Source: Sporomusa malonica (lineage in GTDB: Bacteria; Bacillota; Negativicutes; Sporomusales; Sporomusaceae). From it: a stretch of DNA of 64,000 nt. The stretch lies in NCBI RefSeq assembly GCF_041428715.1, contig NZ_CP155572.1; one strand, given 5' to 3'. Shown piece after piece: positions 15,795 to 24,416 of this stretch; position 1 is the stretch's first letter, and each line of letters opens with the position of its first letter. Under the pieces are notes generated by a model. The model worked only from the letters and a program-made list of their open reading frames with translations, ran no database searches and was not told where the DNA came from. Position numbers and translations under genes: made by a program.

Positions 15795-17300
15795 TTATCG
15801 ATTCACGCCATCTACTACCTTGATGACACCACGTATCATTCCCATCCAGCAACTAAAGGTAACATCCCCGCCTTTGGGCGTAAATTCAATCATGTTTTCT
15901 CCCTTAGTTAACTTCTTCTTAATTTGTAAGGTAGGTACTACAATCTCATTGTTACAGGAGTTAATTGCCTTACCCTCAATGATCCATTTTACCGGTATTC
16001 CTTTTTGCACATAGAGGGTGCTAGGCTGATAGCCATTCCGGTCTGCCGTCATACGGATGATTTGAACGTCATTACTAGGTTCGGGTTTTACTTCTGATAC
16101 CTCGGCTTTTGTACCAGCCACTAGATCGGGAACGGGTTTTACCTCTGATACCTCGGCTTTTGTACCAGCCACTAGATCAGGAACGGGTTTTACCTCTGAT
16201 ACCTCGGCTTTTGTACCAGCCACTAGATTAGGAACGGGTTTTACCTCTGATACCTCGGCTTTTGTACCAGCCACTAGATTAGGAACGGGTTTTACCTCTG
16301 ATACCTCGGCTTTTGTACCAGCCACTAGATCGGGAACCGTATTAACCCCCACCAATGCCAGACCACGATTGGTCATGACTATACCTAGTACTATGACAAA
16401 CACGCCGCTCAAACGTAACAATCTGGCAGTTGCATCTTTGCTAAACAGGCTGGTAAGTGTTCCACAGGCAAGCATCAGCGGCAAGGTGCCCAGTGCAAAA
16501 ACAAACATCGACATGGCCCCTACAGCAGCGCTTCCCGTACCTAATGCATATAGTTGCATGGTTTGCAGTGGCCCACAGGGCATTAACCCGTTTATTACAC
16601 CTACCCAGTATGGTGTTTTGTTGCGAGAAGAGGTTAAAGACGGCATCGGTAGTTTTAGGTATTTTCTTAAAAAATTAAATCCAGCAAGGTTTAAGCCCAT
16701 CAGTATCATAAATATCCCGGCAAATAGGTTAATGCCAGCGATTACACCTAGCGAAAGCGACACTACTGAACCAACCGCTCCAACAATCCCACCCAGCAGT
16801 GTGTACCCTGTAAGCCTGCCTGCGTTATAGGCCAGCGACGGCTTTAACGCGGAGAGTGTGCCACCACCAGATACGGTAACACTTTGCGAAAGCATAATGC
16901 CACCACACATGCCAACACAATGAAGCGAAGTTAAAATGCCTACCGCAAAAAGCAGGAGATATGTCACTTGGCCTGGTAATTGACTATTCGTATTAAAACC
17001 GGTCCCGAACTGCCCCAGGAACAGGATTAACAGAAAAACCAGCAACATACCTATCATATCTTTAACGCTAGCTTTTGAGGGCACAGGCACACCGATGGTG
17101 TATCCTGAACCATGAATGGCCTGTTTGATTGTCATGGATGTGCACTGCGCAGTATCGAATTTCACCCGCACGTTTCCTGCTGTGTAACTGGCCTTTACGT
17201 ATATTACGCCGCCGACCTGCTGCAGCGCCTGCTCAATTCGTTTCTCACACGACCGGCACTGCATATCACCTATTTGAAGAGATGTTTGCATGATGCTCAT
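15795..17300 (-). CDS. HMA - TauE/SafE-like membrane - cupredoxin fusion protein
   Basis: 501 residues from the ATG at 17300 (GGGGAG upstream). Order: heavy-metal-associated domain with MQCRSC (about 12-75); a TauE/SafE (DsbD-like) membrane domain of six to seven segments with HCVGMCGG and the second MPCGPLQ cysteine motif (about 85-325); a linker of five 17-residue repeats VPDLVAGTKAEVSEVKP; and a C-terminal cupredoxin-like domain whose FSCWMGM supplies Cys/Met and whose NSCNNE region may supply another ligand. HMA plus this membrane domain is known in copper-handling and cytochrome-oxidase assembly settings. It likely moves copper from the cytosol to an external cupredoxin. Confidence 0.88.
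   Translation of the reverse strand: MSIMQTSLQIGDMQCRSCEKRIEQALQQVGGVIYVKASYTAGNVRVKFDTAQCTSMTIKQAIHGSGYTIGVPVPSKASVKDMIGMLLVFLLILFLGQFGTGFNTNSQLPGQVTYLLLFAVGILTSLHCVGMCGGIMLSQSVTVSGGGTLSALKPSLAYNAGRLTGYTLLGGIVGAVGSVVSLSLGVIAGINLFAGIFMILMGLNLAGFNFLRKYLKLPMPSLTSSRNKTPYWVGVINGLMPCGPLQTMQLYALGTGSAAVGAMSMFVFALGTLPLMLACGTLTSLFSKDATARLLRLSGVFVIVLGIVMTNRGLALVGVNTVPDLVAGTKAEVSEVKPVPNLVAGTKAEVSEVKPVPNLVAGTKAEVSEVKPVPDLVAGTKAEVSEVKPVPDLVAGTKAEVSEVKPEPSNDVQIIRMTADRNGYQPSTLYVQKGIPVKWIIEGKAINSCNNEIVVPTLQIKKKLTKGENMIEFTPKGGDVTFSCWMGMIRGVIKVVDGVNR
16085..16339. repeat. Five 51-bp tandem repeats inside the fusion gene
   Basis: Five in-frame 51-base units encode the 17-residue linker repeats. They are nearly identical at the DNA level (differences mainly at the GATCGGG/GATTAGG position), so recent expansion and copy-number variation are likely. 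Confidence 0.85.
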
Positions 17301-17397
17301 ATCCAGTACTCCCCCACATTCCAATATATACCATTATTATATGGGTTCTCTCTGGATTTATGAGTTGAGCAGAACATTTCGTAAAAGAGGAAAACAA

Positions 17398-17440
17398 AAA
17401 TGGGATATTCGTGCCAGTGCTGGCATTGAATATCCCATTT
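17398..17440 (-). terminator. Terminator of the multicopper oxidase gene
   Basis: A long stem AATGGGATATTC / GAATATCCCATT with an inner GCCA/TGGC extension, downstream of the oxidase stop. Confidence 0.7.
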
Positions 17441-17475
17441 CCTATATATCTTAATTTAAATAACGATTCTCTACC

Positions 17476-18897
17476 CTATTTAGCTACAACAGTAGTCATC
17501 ATGCCACCATCTTCGTGATCGAGAATGTGGCAGTGGAGCATCCAAGTGCCAGGGTTAGTCATTGTAAAGGCGATATCTACATACTCGCCGGCAGGTACAT
17601 TAACGGTATCTTTCCACGTTTCCCGTTCGGGAGCTTTACCGTTTTGGGATACAATCTGGAATTCAGTGCCGTGAATGTGTATGGGGTGATCCATTTTTTC
17701 AGCTGTGCTGATGTCATTGTTGACAATCCGAACCTTCACAATTTGTCCAAGCTTAACCTGTAACGCGGCAACATCAGGGTACGATTTGCCGTTAATGGTC
17801 CAACGCATGCCGCCCTGCATCTGCATCTCATTGGTCATACTCGGAGCCGGTGCTCCGTGTCCGGCATGACCGCCCGCTGAAGCGGCAGGCGCAGGATTAG
17901 CACCATGAGACGGCATGTCCATCACTGAATTTAGATCAAGCTTAAAGTCAGGTGTGCGGTTCTCAATGCCGGCAAACCCTTTCGGTTGGGGCGCGACAAA
18001 AGGTGATGCCACAGTGGCGACTTGCCCTTGTTGGTATTGTATGGGGATTTTGATCCCTAGTTCACTGCGCTCGCTTTCCATTGTATAGGATTGCCCTACA
18101 TCACCGACTGCTGCCACTTCAGCATCAAGGCGCTCGCCAGGCGATAAGGTCAGTACGTCCGTCTCGTACGGCTGGGGCAGAGGATGTCCATCAGTATGGG
18201 TAACGCGGAAGCGATGACCTGCTATTTTTATGGTGTGAACGGCAGCAGTCGACGCGTTAATAAACCGTAGTTTGTGGAGTTCGCCTTTCTTCATGAATAA
18301 TGGTTCAATCGCTGAACCTGATTTGCCGTTGACTGTTTCTATATTACCGAACCGCTCCATGTCGCCTCTGGCTGTTCCTTGGAGGCGATTGCCGTTTGCG
18401 TCAAGGTACCAGTCATCTAAGACATAAATATGATCGCCGCTGTATTTATCGTCTTCCGGTGCCTTGACGATAATAGGCGCATATAGTCCATTGTCAACCT
18501 GGTCGAGTACAGGGCGATAGTGGGAATGATACCAATAGGTACCGGATTCGTTGACTTTAAAGGAGTAGGCGTACTTTTCACCCGGTTTGATGGTTTTTCC
18601 CGGGCCATCCTGGTCGTTTGGTATCACCAGGCCGTGCCAGTGAATGGTTGTTGTTGAAGGCAAATTATTCACACCGGAAACGTTGACTGTCTCACCCTTT
18701 TTAACGATAATAGGTGTTCCTGGTACAGTCCCGCCATAACTCCAAACCTTAGTAGTCAATCCCGGCTTTATCTCCCAGTTAACCTCTTTCATGTCCAACT
18801 TGATGTTGGCGGCCTGGCCTGTAAAGGTGCTGAAGGAAAAAGCAATGGCGGCAGATGCTGCCAGAAGACTGAGTGCAACCGTTTTTTTAGATACCAT
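17476..18897 (-). CDS. Multicopper oxidase
   Basis: 473 residues from the ATG at 18897 (GGGGG upstream). Sec signal peptide (1-31). Three cupredoxin domains with all four copper ligand groups visible: HWHG, YHSHY, HPIHIHG and the final HCHILDHEDGGMM, so type 1, 2 and 3 centres should be present. A Met/His/Gly/Ala-rich insert lies before the third domain (PSHGAN..GGHAGHG..MQMQGGM), similar in position to the Met-rich region of CueO. Probable periplasmic Cu+ oxidase for copper tolerance. Two repeat boxes precede the gene. Confidence 0.93.
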   Translation of the reverse strand: MVSKKTVALSLLAASAAIAFSFSTFTGQAANIKLDMKEVNWEIKPGLTTKVWSYGGTVPGTPIIVKKGETVNVSGVNNLPSTTTIHWHGLVIPNDQDGPGKTIKPGEKYAYSFKVNESGTYWYHSHYRPVLDQVDNGLYAPIIVKAPEDDKYSGDHIYVLDDWYLDANGNRLQGTARGDMERFGNIETVNGKSGSAIEPLFMKKGELHKLRFINASTAAVHTIKIAGHRFRVTHTDGHPLPQPYETDVLTLSPGERLDAEVAAVGDVGQSYTMESERSELGIKIPIQYQQGQVATVASPFVAPQPKGFAGIENRTPDFKLDLNSVMDMPSHGANPAPAASAGGHAGHGAPAPSMTNEMQMQGGMRWTINGKSYPDVAALQVKLGQIVKVRIVNNDISTAEKMDHPIHIHGTEFQIVSQNGKAPERETWKDTVNVPAGEYVDIAFTMTNPGTWMLHCHILDHEDGGMMTTVVAK

Positions 18898-18961
18898 AAT
18901 AAATCCCCCTTTCCGGATGTTCCGATAGTATCGAGTTTGTATTGCAGATATTCTTATAACA

Positions 18962-18993
18962 AGTTTATCATAAAAATATGAAGAACTTATGAA
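18962..18993 (-). promoter_or_regulatory. TTCA 11-bp-repeat promoter, multicopper oxidase
   Basis: Two TTCA boxes 11 bp apart (TGAA at 18979, 18990), 11 bases, then TAAACT (18967-18962), a weaker -10. Confidence 0.7.
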
Positions 18994-19113
18994 CTTGTGT
19001 AATTTACTGTCCATTTGTTTTCTGTTACTATATAGCCTATACGCATAATAGCGGCAATGTTTGTTATACACTTACTATCAAGCTACGCAGTATACTATTT
19101 TAGAGGTGGTTTT

Positions 19114-19800
19114 ATGTTAGTGAAAAAAGGCCAAGCTGCCATTAGTTTGGTATGTGTTGTTTTAGGTATCATGCTGGCAGTGCAATTTAGGAGCCAGCAA
19201 GACTTCCGTTATTCTCTACAAAATCAACGAGCAGAGGATTTAACATTGCGGTTAAGTTCTGCCGAAAAGGAAAGAGACAGCCTGCAATCTCAAGTACGGG
19301 AATTACAGACCACTGGCGGCAACGCGTCTTATAAAGAAATTCAGCGTATTTCCATGGGAGCGGGTACAATACCACTGGTAGGTCCCGGCATTGTTGTTGC
19401 TATAGAGGAAGACCGCAAACCAACCACAGATAATAGAAGCTCTGACCTATATTTCATCAGGGCTGAGGACATGCTGAAAATATTAAACGAACTGAGGGCA
19501 GGAGGCGCCGAAGCCATTGCCATCAATAATCAGCGACTGATTACGGGTTCGGGAATTCGCCAAAATGGACAATCCATGTCAGTCAATGGCACGCCCTTTG
19601 CTGCCCCCTTTGAGATAAGAGCAATCGGAGACCCGGCAACGCTGGAGAATTCGCTAAAGATGCGAGGCGGGGTTATCGAAACTTTGTCTTTCTGGGGAAT
19701 TAAGATTACTGTTTCCCAGAAACCTGATGTACAAATTCCGGCCTACACTGGCGGCTTTCAGTTTCAACATGCACACCCCATGAAGGAGGCTGGTAAGTGA
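19114..19800 (+). CDS. DUF881 (YlxW/YlxX-like) membrane-anchored protein
   Basis: 228 residues from the ATG at 19114 with GAGGTGG upstream. N-terminal membrane anchor (about 8-26), a coiled coil (27-70) and the DUF881 alpha/beta domain (about 85-215, with GPGIVVAIEE and INNQRL). In Firmicutes such genes sit in the ftsA/ftsZ region with sbp, and the pairing with Sbp is kept here although the division genes are absent. The C-terminal HAHPMK tail is unusual. Confidence 0.88.
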   Translation: MLVKKGQAAISLVCVVLGIMLAVQFRSQQDFRYSLQNQRAEDLTLRLSSAEKERDSLQSQVRELQTTGGNASYKEIQRISMGAGTIPLVGPGIVVAIEEDRKPTTDNRSSDLYFIRAEDMLKILNELRAGGAEAIAINNQRLITGSGIRQNGQSMSVNGTPFAAPFEIRAIGDPATLENSLKMRGGVIETLSFWGIKITVSQKPDVQIPAYTGGFQFQHAHPMKEAGK

Positions 19801-20129
19801 TGTGGTTGCCACTGACAGGACTACTTATTGGCCTTGGCATAGGTATGGCCTTTCCCATAACGGTTCCTGCACAATACGCCAAATTCATGTCGATTGCACT
19901 CTTAGCCTCGCTGGATTCGGTGTTTGGCGGACTGCGGGCCGTACTGAGCAGTCATTTTGATAATGTTGTCTTTATCACCGGATTCTTTACCAATGCTCTC
20001 ATGGCAGCTGTCTTAGTCTACATTGGCGAGCGTATCGGCATTGACCTCTATTATGTAGCTCTACTGGCGTTTGGTCTGCGTGTTTTTCAAAACCTGGCCA
20101 TTATCCGCCGTTATATGCTTAAACGCTAA
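19800..20129 (+). CDS. sbp: Small basic protein Sbp (DUF1290)
   Basis: 109 residues, three membrane segments, with the family core FMSIALLASLDSVFGGLRA. The ATG at 19800 overlaps the preceding stop, and GGAGG lies 10 bases upstream; a GTG at 19797 in frame is an alternative. Usually encoded next to DUF881, as here. Confidence 0.9.
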   Translation: MWLPLTGLLIGLGIGMAFPITVPAQYAKFMSIALLASLDSVFGGLRAVLSSHFDNVVFITGFFTNALMAAVLVYIGERIGIDLYYVALLAFGLRVFQNLAIIRRYMLKR

Positions 20130-20196
20130 AGGTTATTTATAGAATAGGGGCTTTCCTACGGTTTTTATCTATTGGGGGCTAGTTTTAGAGAAAGCA

Positions 20197-20256
20197 AAAA
20201 TAGAAATAGGGTAATAACAGCATGCTGCTATTGCCCTGTTTTTCTATTTTTACTAC
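20197..20256 (+). terminator. Terminator of the DUF881-Sbp pair
   Basis: An extended imperfect stem AAAATAGAAATAGGGTAATA with its complement, followed by a T-rich stretch. Confidence 0.65.
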
Positions 20257-20282
20257 CGCTCACACCGTTAGCGGGGAGTCTG

Positions 20283-20603
20283 CTACATTACGCCCCACTG
20301 CCTACGATATTCAAGGTATATTTGATACTCTCTATCAGCAAAACCATGCTCGGCCAACAGACGTCTGGCTGCTGCGGCTTCAACTGTTTCTGAATCAGCA
20401 TAGATGTAGTCTTTTTTCGCGGTAACCCGGAAGCCGTTAGCAGACAATACCTCAATCATACCAGCTATCCGATCTGTTGCCATCGCAATCGTCTTACCGT
20501 AACTACGTAAGTCTTCAGGCGTAGGAGCAGTACCAACTATTTGTTTTTTTAATTGTTCCATATCTTTAAGACTAATAATCACTCGTGTTGTGTAATCAAC
20601 CAT
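20283..20603 (-). CDS. Hypothetical protein coupled to the YeiH transporter
   Basis: 106 residues, soluble, beginning MVDYTTRVIISLKDMEQL. Its ATG overlaps the stop codon of the transporter gene (TAATG), so it is translationally coupled. It has no membrane segment and no motif I recognise. A regulatory or accessory role for the transporter is inference. Confidence 0.75.
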   Translation of the reverse strand: MVDYTTRVIISLKDMEQLKKQIVGTAPTPEDLRSYGKTIAMATDRIAGMIEVLSANGFRVTAKKDYIYADSETVEAAAARRLLAEHGFADREYQIYLEYRRQWGVM

Positions 20604-21940
20604 TACTTAATCCCCAACCAGTAATCTACAAATAAAACATTAGACAGTACATATCCCAGTGGAACATTAATAAGTACACCTATAGCAAAAGCGGCCAAAG
20701 GCTTCCAGCCGAACGAAGTCAAATCTTTCAGTCTGGTAGTAAGCCCGATGCATAGGAAGGTCCAGGTAAAGGTCCAACCCCGCAGTGACTTGACCGGTCC
20801 GATAACTTCTTTGGTAAAGCTAGCACCAATTTTAGGGTCAAGATAGGCAATCACAAATGTAGTGAAAATGGAAGCGGCAAAAAAGCCAATAATGAATTTG
20901 GGAAACCGCTGCCAAATCTCTTTGAAGCTAACTCGGCTGGCTTCTGCGGCAGTCTTGTTTTCCCAGCGTGTTACTGATAAGAAAGCTACTAGTAATGCCC
21001 AAATACCAACAAACATGTCTCGTCCAACAACTTTCATCAAGGTGAAGGTCTTAACAGCCCGTTCATCCCCCATGGCCTCAGCGGCTGCAAACCCTGCCGC
21101 ATCCGCAAATTCTGAAGTCCCAATCCAGGCACCGGCCGGTCCTGGTGCTAGGCCCAGCGACTTTGCCATCGTCGGCAGTAAGAAAATCATTGCCACCGCC
21201 CAAATGATAACCATGGAAATCGAGACGGAAACATGTTCCTTTTCTGCCCGACATGCACCACCAATGGCAATTGACGCTGATACCCCGCAGATTGAACCGC
21301 CAGCAGCTAGCGTAGCGCCAAAACGTTGGTCAAGACCAAATAAACGGGTAGCAGCAAAGTAAATTGTGGCAAAAGTTACCACCGCGACAATTGTTGCTTG
21401 CATAATTGCCAAGGGGCCTGCCTGCATAATGACGGTAAACGGTAAGGTAGCACCCATAAGGACAATACCTGTTTTGACATAAAACTCAGTTCTAAGACCG
21501 GCCTGAAACCACTGCGGCAGTTTAACGGTGTTGCTGATAATCATACCAACTAACAAAGCCAACAGCGGCGTTTCCAACTGCCATTCTTTGAAAAACTTAT
21601 TTGAGCCGAGTACGGTTACAATGATCGATAGCAGAAAAAGTGCTGAAAAACTTGATAGATAATTACCTGTTTTGTAACCCAATACCCTGCCTGCGCCGGT
21701 AAAAACTACAGCAAAAAAACCGAATAAGTATGCCACACCTACTAGATTTTTAGAAAAATACTCAACAATCTTGCCAAAGTCTCCAGACCACCCGGGGACG
21801 TTGATTGCCATAGCCGGAAGTAATTTTGTCGCCCCACCCAAAAATGCTGTGGTACTGACCACTATAAGTCCTAAAGCGATAATAATGGCCCAGTAATCTT
21901 CTTTTTTATACCATGTATCTATATGAGTTCTGGTTGCCAC
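20603..21940 (-). CDS. YeiH/UPF0324 family transporter (putative sulfate exporter family)
   Basis: About 445 residues with 10 or more membrane segments and the family core around GASICGVSASIAIG-type (here GGSICGVSASIAIGGACRA). I choose the GTG at 21940, ten bases after GGAG; a GTG at 21949 abuts the Shine-Dalgarno. Some YeiH homologues export sulfite or sulfonate-derived products. Its own promoter (22115-22143) is followed by a leader with a strong terminator hairpin, so attenuation is likely. Confidence 0.85.
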   Translation of the reverse strand: MATRTHIDTWYKKEDYWAIIIALGLIVVSTTAFLGGATKLLPAMAINVPGWSGDFGKIVEYFSKNLVGVAYLFGFFAVVFTGAGRVLGYKTGNYLSSFSALFLLSIIVTVLGSNKFFKEWQLETPLLALLVGMIISNTVKLPQWFQAGLRTEFYVKTGIVLMGATLPFTVIMQAGPLAIMQATIVAVVTFATIYFAATRLFGLDQRFGATLAAGGSICGVSASIAIGGACRAEKEHVSVSISMVIIWAVAMIFLLPTMAKSLGLAPGPAGAWIGTSEFADAAGFAAAEAMGDERAVKTFTLMKVVGRDMFVGIWALLVAFLSVTRWENKTAAEASRVSFKEIWQRFPKFIIGFFAASIFTTFVIAYLDPKIGASFTKEVIGPVKSLRGWTFTWTFLCIGLTTRLKDLTSFGWKPLAAFAIGVLINVPLGYVLSNVLFVDYWLGIK

Positions 21941-22026
21941 CTTAGTCACACTCCTTTTAAATTTATGTATCCCAAAGGTAATTTTTCAGCTCTCCCCGCG
22001 TACCATCTACCTCCCTCAGGTAAAAA

Positions 22027-22079
22027 TAAAAAGGCCAAAGTATTTCTTCCTTTACAGAAGAAACCCTTAGCCTTTGGTC
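22027..22079 (-). terminator. Leader terminator (attenuator) before the YeiH gene
   Basis: In the minus direction ACCAAAGGCTAAGGGTTTCT, loop, GGAAGAAATACTTTGG then CCTTTTTATTTTT. It lies between the promoter and start codon with no gene in between, so it should act as an attenuator rather than a 3' terminator. Confidence 0.7.
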
Positions 22080-22098
22080 ATTCCAATCAGCTTGGTAT
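22080..22098 (-). promoter_or_regulatory. Operator-like dyad in the YeiH leader
   Basis: ATACCAAGCTGATTGGAAT in the minus direction has inverted ATxCCAA / TTGGxAT arms of the LysR-type spacing. It lies just downstream of the -10. Confidence 0.4.
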
Positions 22099-22114
22099 TT
22101 AATTTGTGATTCAC

Positions 22115-22143
22115 ATAATAACATGGTGTAGTTTTATTGTCAA
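22115..22143 (-). promoter_or_regulatory. Promoter of the YeiH gene
   Basis: In the minus direction TTGACA (22143-22138), a 17-base spacer and TATTAT (22120-22115). Confidence 0.8.
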
Positions 22144-22260
22144 TAATCAAATTAAAACTTACAGTCCATCTCAATGCATACCTTTCTACACTGCATCTTC
22201 TTGCTTTTAATAAAATTAATTAAAACTTTTATGCGATTTACTATAAAAACTGTCTCTCCC

Positions 22261-22560
22261 CTATCTTTCACTGACAGCAATTAGCTTTTTAAAAAACAGC
22301 AGCTTTTCTATTTTTACTCTAACAGTTTTAAAGCTTGTTGCCACACTTTCGAGGTAGTACACGTCTATATCATCTACTACAACCTTCGGATAGTTTTGAA
22401 CCTTTCCTGGATCAATTCCCAGTCGCACGGACGGGAGCTGCGCCTCGCGGCCGCCCTTTCAGACACTGCCTGGTCGTTTGGCAACGGTAACGGTGATGGC
22501 CTTATCCTTATTATTTTTCATTATATAATTGCGGGCATCAGGCTCAATAATGATATTCAT
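22261..22560 (-). CDS. Putative selenoprotein of the CC/Se-motif (HesB-like) type, in-frame UGA at codon 34
   Basis: The frame runs from ATG at 22560 (GGGAGG 8 bases upstream) to TAG at 22261: 99 codons broken by one TGA (22461-22459). Across the TGA the product reads KRPGSV-U-KGGREAQLPSVRLG, then VDDIDVYYLESV and KIEKLLFFKKLIAV. This pattern (Sec/Cys near Gly, P-x-V-x-LG, VDxIxVY, LxFFKxL) matches, from memory, the small CC/Se-motif (seleno)protein family. The bases after TGA can fold: GGGCGG pairs with CCGUCC around a GC-rich loop, a bSECIS-like position. Two repeat boxes and an extended -10 precede it. Selenocysteine insertion is inferred; no sel genes lie in the window. Confidence 0.72.
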
Positions 22561-22594
22561 TTTATTAACCTCCCGATATGATGGTTTTGGCTTC

Positions 22595-22626
22595 AGTATA
22601 ACAAAAGAATGTGAATTATTTATGAA
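22595..22626 (-). promoter_or_regulatory. TTCA 11-bp-repeat promoter, selenoprotein gene
   Basis: Two TTCA boxes 11 bp apart (TGAA at 22612, 22623), 11 bases, then TATACT (22600-22595) with a TGT extension. Confidence 0.78.
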
Positions 22627-22777
22627 TAAAATGGTGTTTTTGTATATTAATTTCCAGGTTTCAGAGCATACCGATCAGGAAAACTCCTTTAGATTGCACT
22701 ACCCCTTACATAAATTATAAAGTACAGGCTACCATATAACCAATACCGATTTGACCCTACAACGGGGAGTGTAGCCT

Positions 22778-23467
22778 ATGAACATACTTGACCGATTAGC
22801 ACGCAGAATACAAGCCGAAGGACTGGGAAAAACCATTAAGTATCTCGGCTATGCTGGCTGGGATGGAATAAAATCATCACTACAAGACGCCATACTTGAC
22901 CTAAAGTACAGCGGTCGCCTGCTGACAGGACATCTACCTACCGCCTATAAGCACCTTGGTGCAAATGATGTATATCATACTGAATACTCGGCCATGTCGA
23001 TCATTTTTAACCAAGTGACTATCACGCCACATGACGTATTGGTTGATGTCGGCTGCGGTAAAGGACGCGTCATTAACTACTGGCTCAGCCAGGGATATAC
23101 CAATAAAATTTATGGCCTTGAACTTGACCCAGTTGTGGCGCAAGAAACGGCTGAGCAGTTCGGCGCTTGGGCTAATGTTACCATCTTGCCTGGTGATGCT
23201 ATTAAGAATCTCCCCCAGGACGGAACCGTCTTTTATCTCTATAACCCCTTTTCCCGCGAAAAGTTCTATAATTTTGAATCACATATCACTAAACTGGCGC
23301 ACGCTAAAACGATAACTCTTGTATATTACCGTCCAAAAAGCCTGCATGTATTTAATAACGGCCGCTGGCATATTCGACTGATTGATTTTGACCAGGACTT
23401 AGGCATCCATCAATGGGGTCGGCTAAACAAATATCACAAGCTTGCTATTCTTACTCCGGTAAACTAA
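22778..23467 (+). CDS. Class I SAM-dependent methyltransferase
   Basis: 229 residues with SAM motif I VDVGCGKGRV (about 88-97), an acidic motif II near LELDP and motif IV YLYNPFS. GGGGAG lies upstream of the ATG. Resembles small methyltransferases of unknown substrate. It is followed by a strong inverted repeat at 23469-23502. Confidence 0.85.
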   Translation: MNILDRLARRIQAEGLGKTIKYLGYAGWDGIKSSLQDAILDLKYSGRLLTGHLPTAYKHLGANDVYHTEYSAMSIIFNQVTITPHDVLVDVGCGKGRVINYWLSQGYTNKIYGLELDPVVAQETAEQFGAWANVTILPGDAIKNLPQDGTVFYLYNPFSREKFYNFESHITKLAHAKTITLVYYRPKSLHVFNNGRWHIRLIDFDQDLGIHQWGRLNKYHKLAILTPVN

Positions 23468-23468
23468 A

Positions 23469-23502
23469 GCGGGAGTTGTTGCCAGAAGGCAACAATTCCC
23501 GC
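23469..23502. terminator. Inverted repeat between convergent genes
   Basis: A 15-bp stem GCGGGAGTTGTTGCC / GGCAACAATTCCCGC with loop AGAA. No long T run on the plus side; probably a shared end for the convergent genes. Confidence 0.6.
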
Positions 23503-23514
23503 CCCGTATCCAAT

Positions 23515-24222
23515 TTAGTTAGGTTGACCATTTACCAGTCTGCGTTTGTTATACCACCATAACAGACCATAGGTAAATGTTACCCCAACAACAACCAGGG
23601 TAAGACGCAACAGATTTTCCTGATAGTTTACAACATCATAGCCCACCACCACTTCTAACGCGGTTGAAGGCAACTTGCCAAGAAAGTTAGCCATAATATA
23701 ATCCTTCAGTGATATACGGCTCACTGCGCCTAAGGCGGTAATAATTCCGGAAGGGAAATAGGGTAATGTCCGGGCAAAGAGCATCATTTTAAAACCGCTG
23801 GCACCGCTAAACTCATCGATTTTCTGCAGCATATTGCTCTTCTTGATTAGTTCCTCCGCCGAGCTGCGCAGCACCGTTCGCATTAAAATAAAACTTAAAA
23901 TTACACCAACAGTCTCGGCAAACCAGGAAATCACAATACCTGGTCCAATGCCGAAGACTATCCCGTTGGCAGTAGATATGAAAATGGAAGGCAGAAACCC
24001 TACCATATTTATGATTATATCGATAACAATACTAATGACAACGGCCCACGCCCCGAAGGAACGCAGATATTCAATTGTACCGTTTATATCGCCGCTTGTT
24101 GCCAAAAACCAGATAGTCGCAAACAAATCCGGTTTAGCCAGGTAAGCGCCCACAATCAGAACCGCCAGCATCACGACAGCGGCGAGTTTAACTACTATTT
24201 CACGATTTATTTTATTCATCAT
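23515..24222 (-). CDS. TVP38/TMEM64 (VTT-domain) membrane protein
   Basis: 235 residues from ATG at 24222 (GGAG nine bases upstream). Five to six membrane segments and the VTT/SNARE-assoc core: GFLPSIFISTANGIVFG and FARTLPYFPSGIITALGAVS. Family members are DedA-related and thought to affect membrane lipids or ion homeostasis. The longer frame to 24360 lacks a ribosome binding site. Confidence 0.88.
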   Translation of the reverse strand: MMNKINREIVVKLAAVVMLAVLIVGAYLAKPDLFATIWFLATSGDINGTIEYLRSFGAWAVVISIVIDIIINMVGFLPSIFISTANGIVFGIGPGIVISWFAETVGVILSFILMRTVLRSSAEELIKKSNMLQKIDEFSGASGFKMMLFARTLPYFPSGIITALGAVSRISLKDYIMANFLGKLPSTALEVVVGYDVVNYQENLLRLTLVVVGVTFTYGLLWWYNKRRLVNGQPN

Positions 24223-24341
24223 TGTTTGCGTCTCCTTCAATGGTTGATATAAGGTACTACGAATACTATACCAAGACATTGTGCGATTCTCGTGAAGGAA
24301 ATGTAGGAATCTAATGTAAATAACAGTATGGAGGCTAAAAT

Positions 24342-24416
24342 ATGGAGGGTAAAGGCGCAATTTCTCCTGATACTGTTATCTTCAGGATGAAAATCTTTTT
24401 TATAATTAGTGTCTAA
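24342..24416 (+). CDS. Possible 24-residue leader peptide
   Basis: ATG at 24342 is preceded by GGAGG seven bases upstream, and the short frame (MEGKGAISPDTV...) ends exactly where a terminator hairpin begins (24412). This short ORF plus terminator lies upstream of the cell-wall-binding-like gene at 24550. It could be a leader peptide of an attenuator or an independent small protein. Confidence 0.35.
   Translation: MEGKGAISPDTVIFRMKIFFIISV

Noticed and set aside
16085..16339. Regular 51-bp repeats resembling a CRISPR array
   Set aside because: Units are contiguous with no variable spacers and are in frame in a coding gene; no cas genes nearby.
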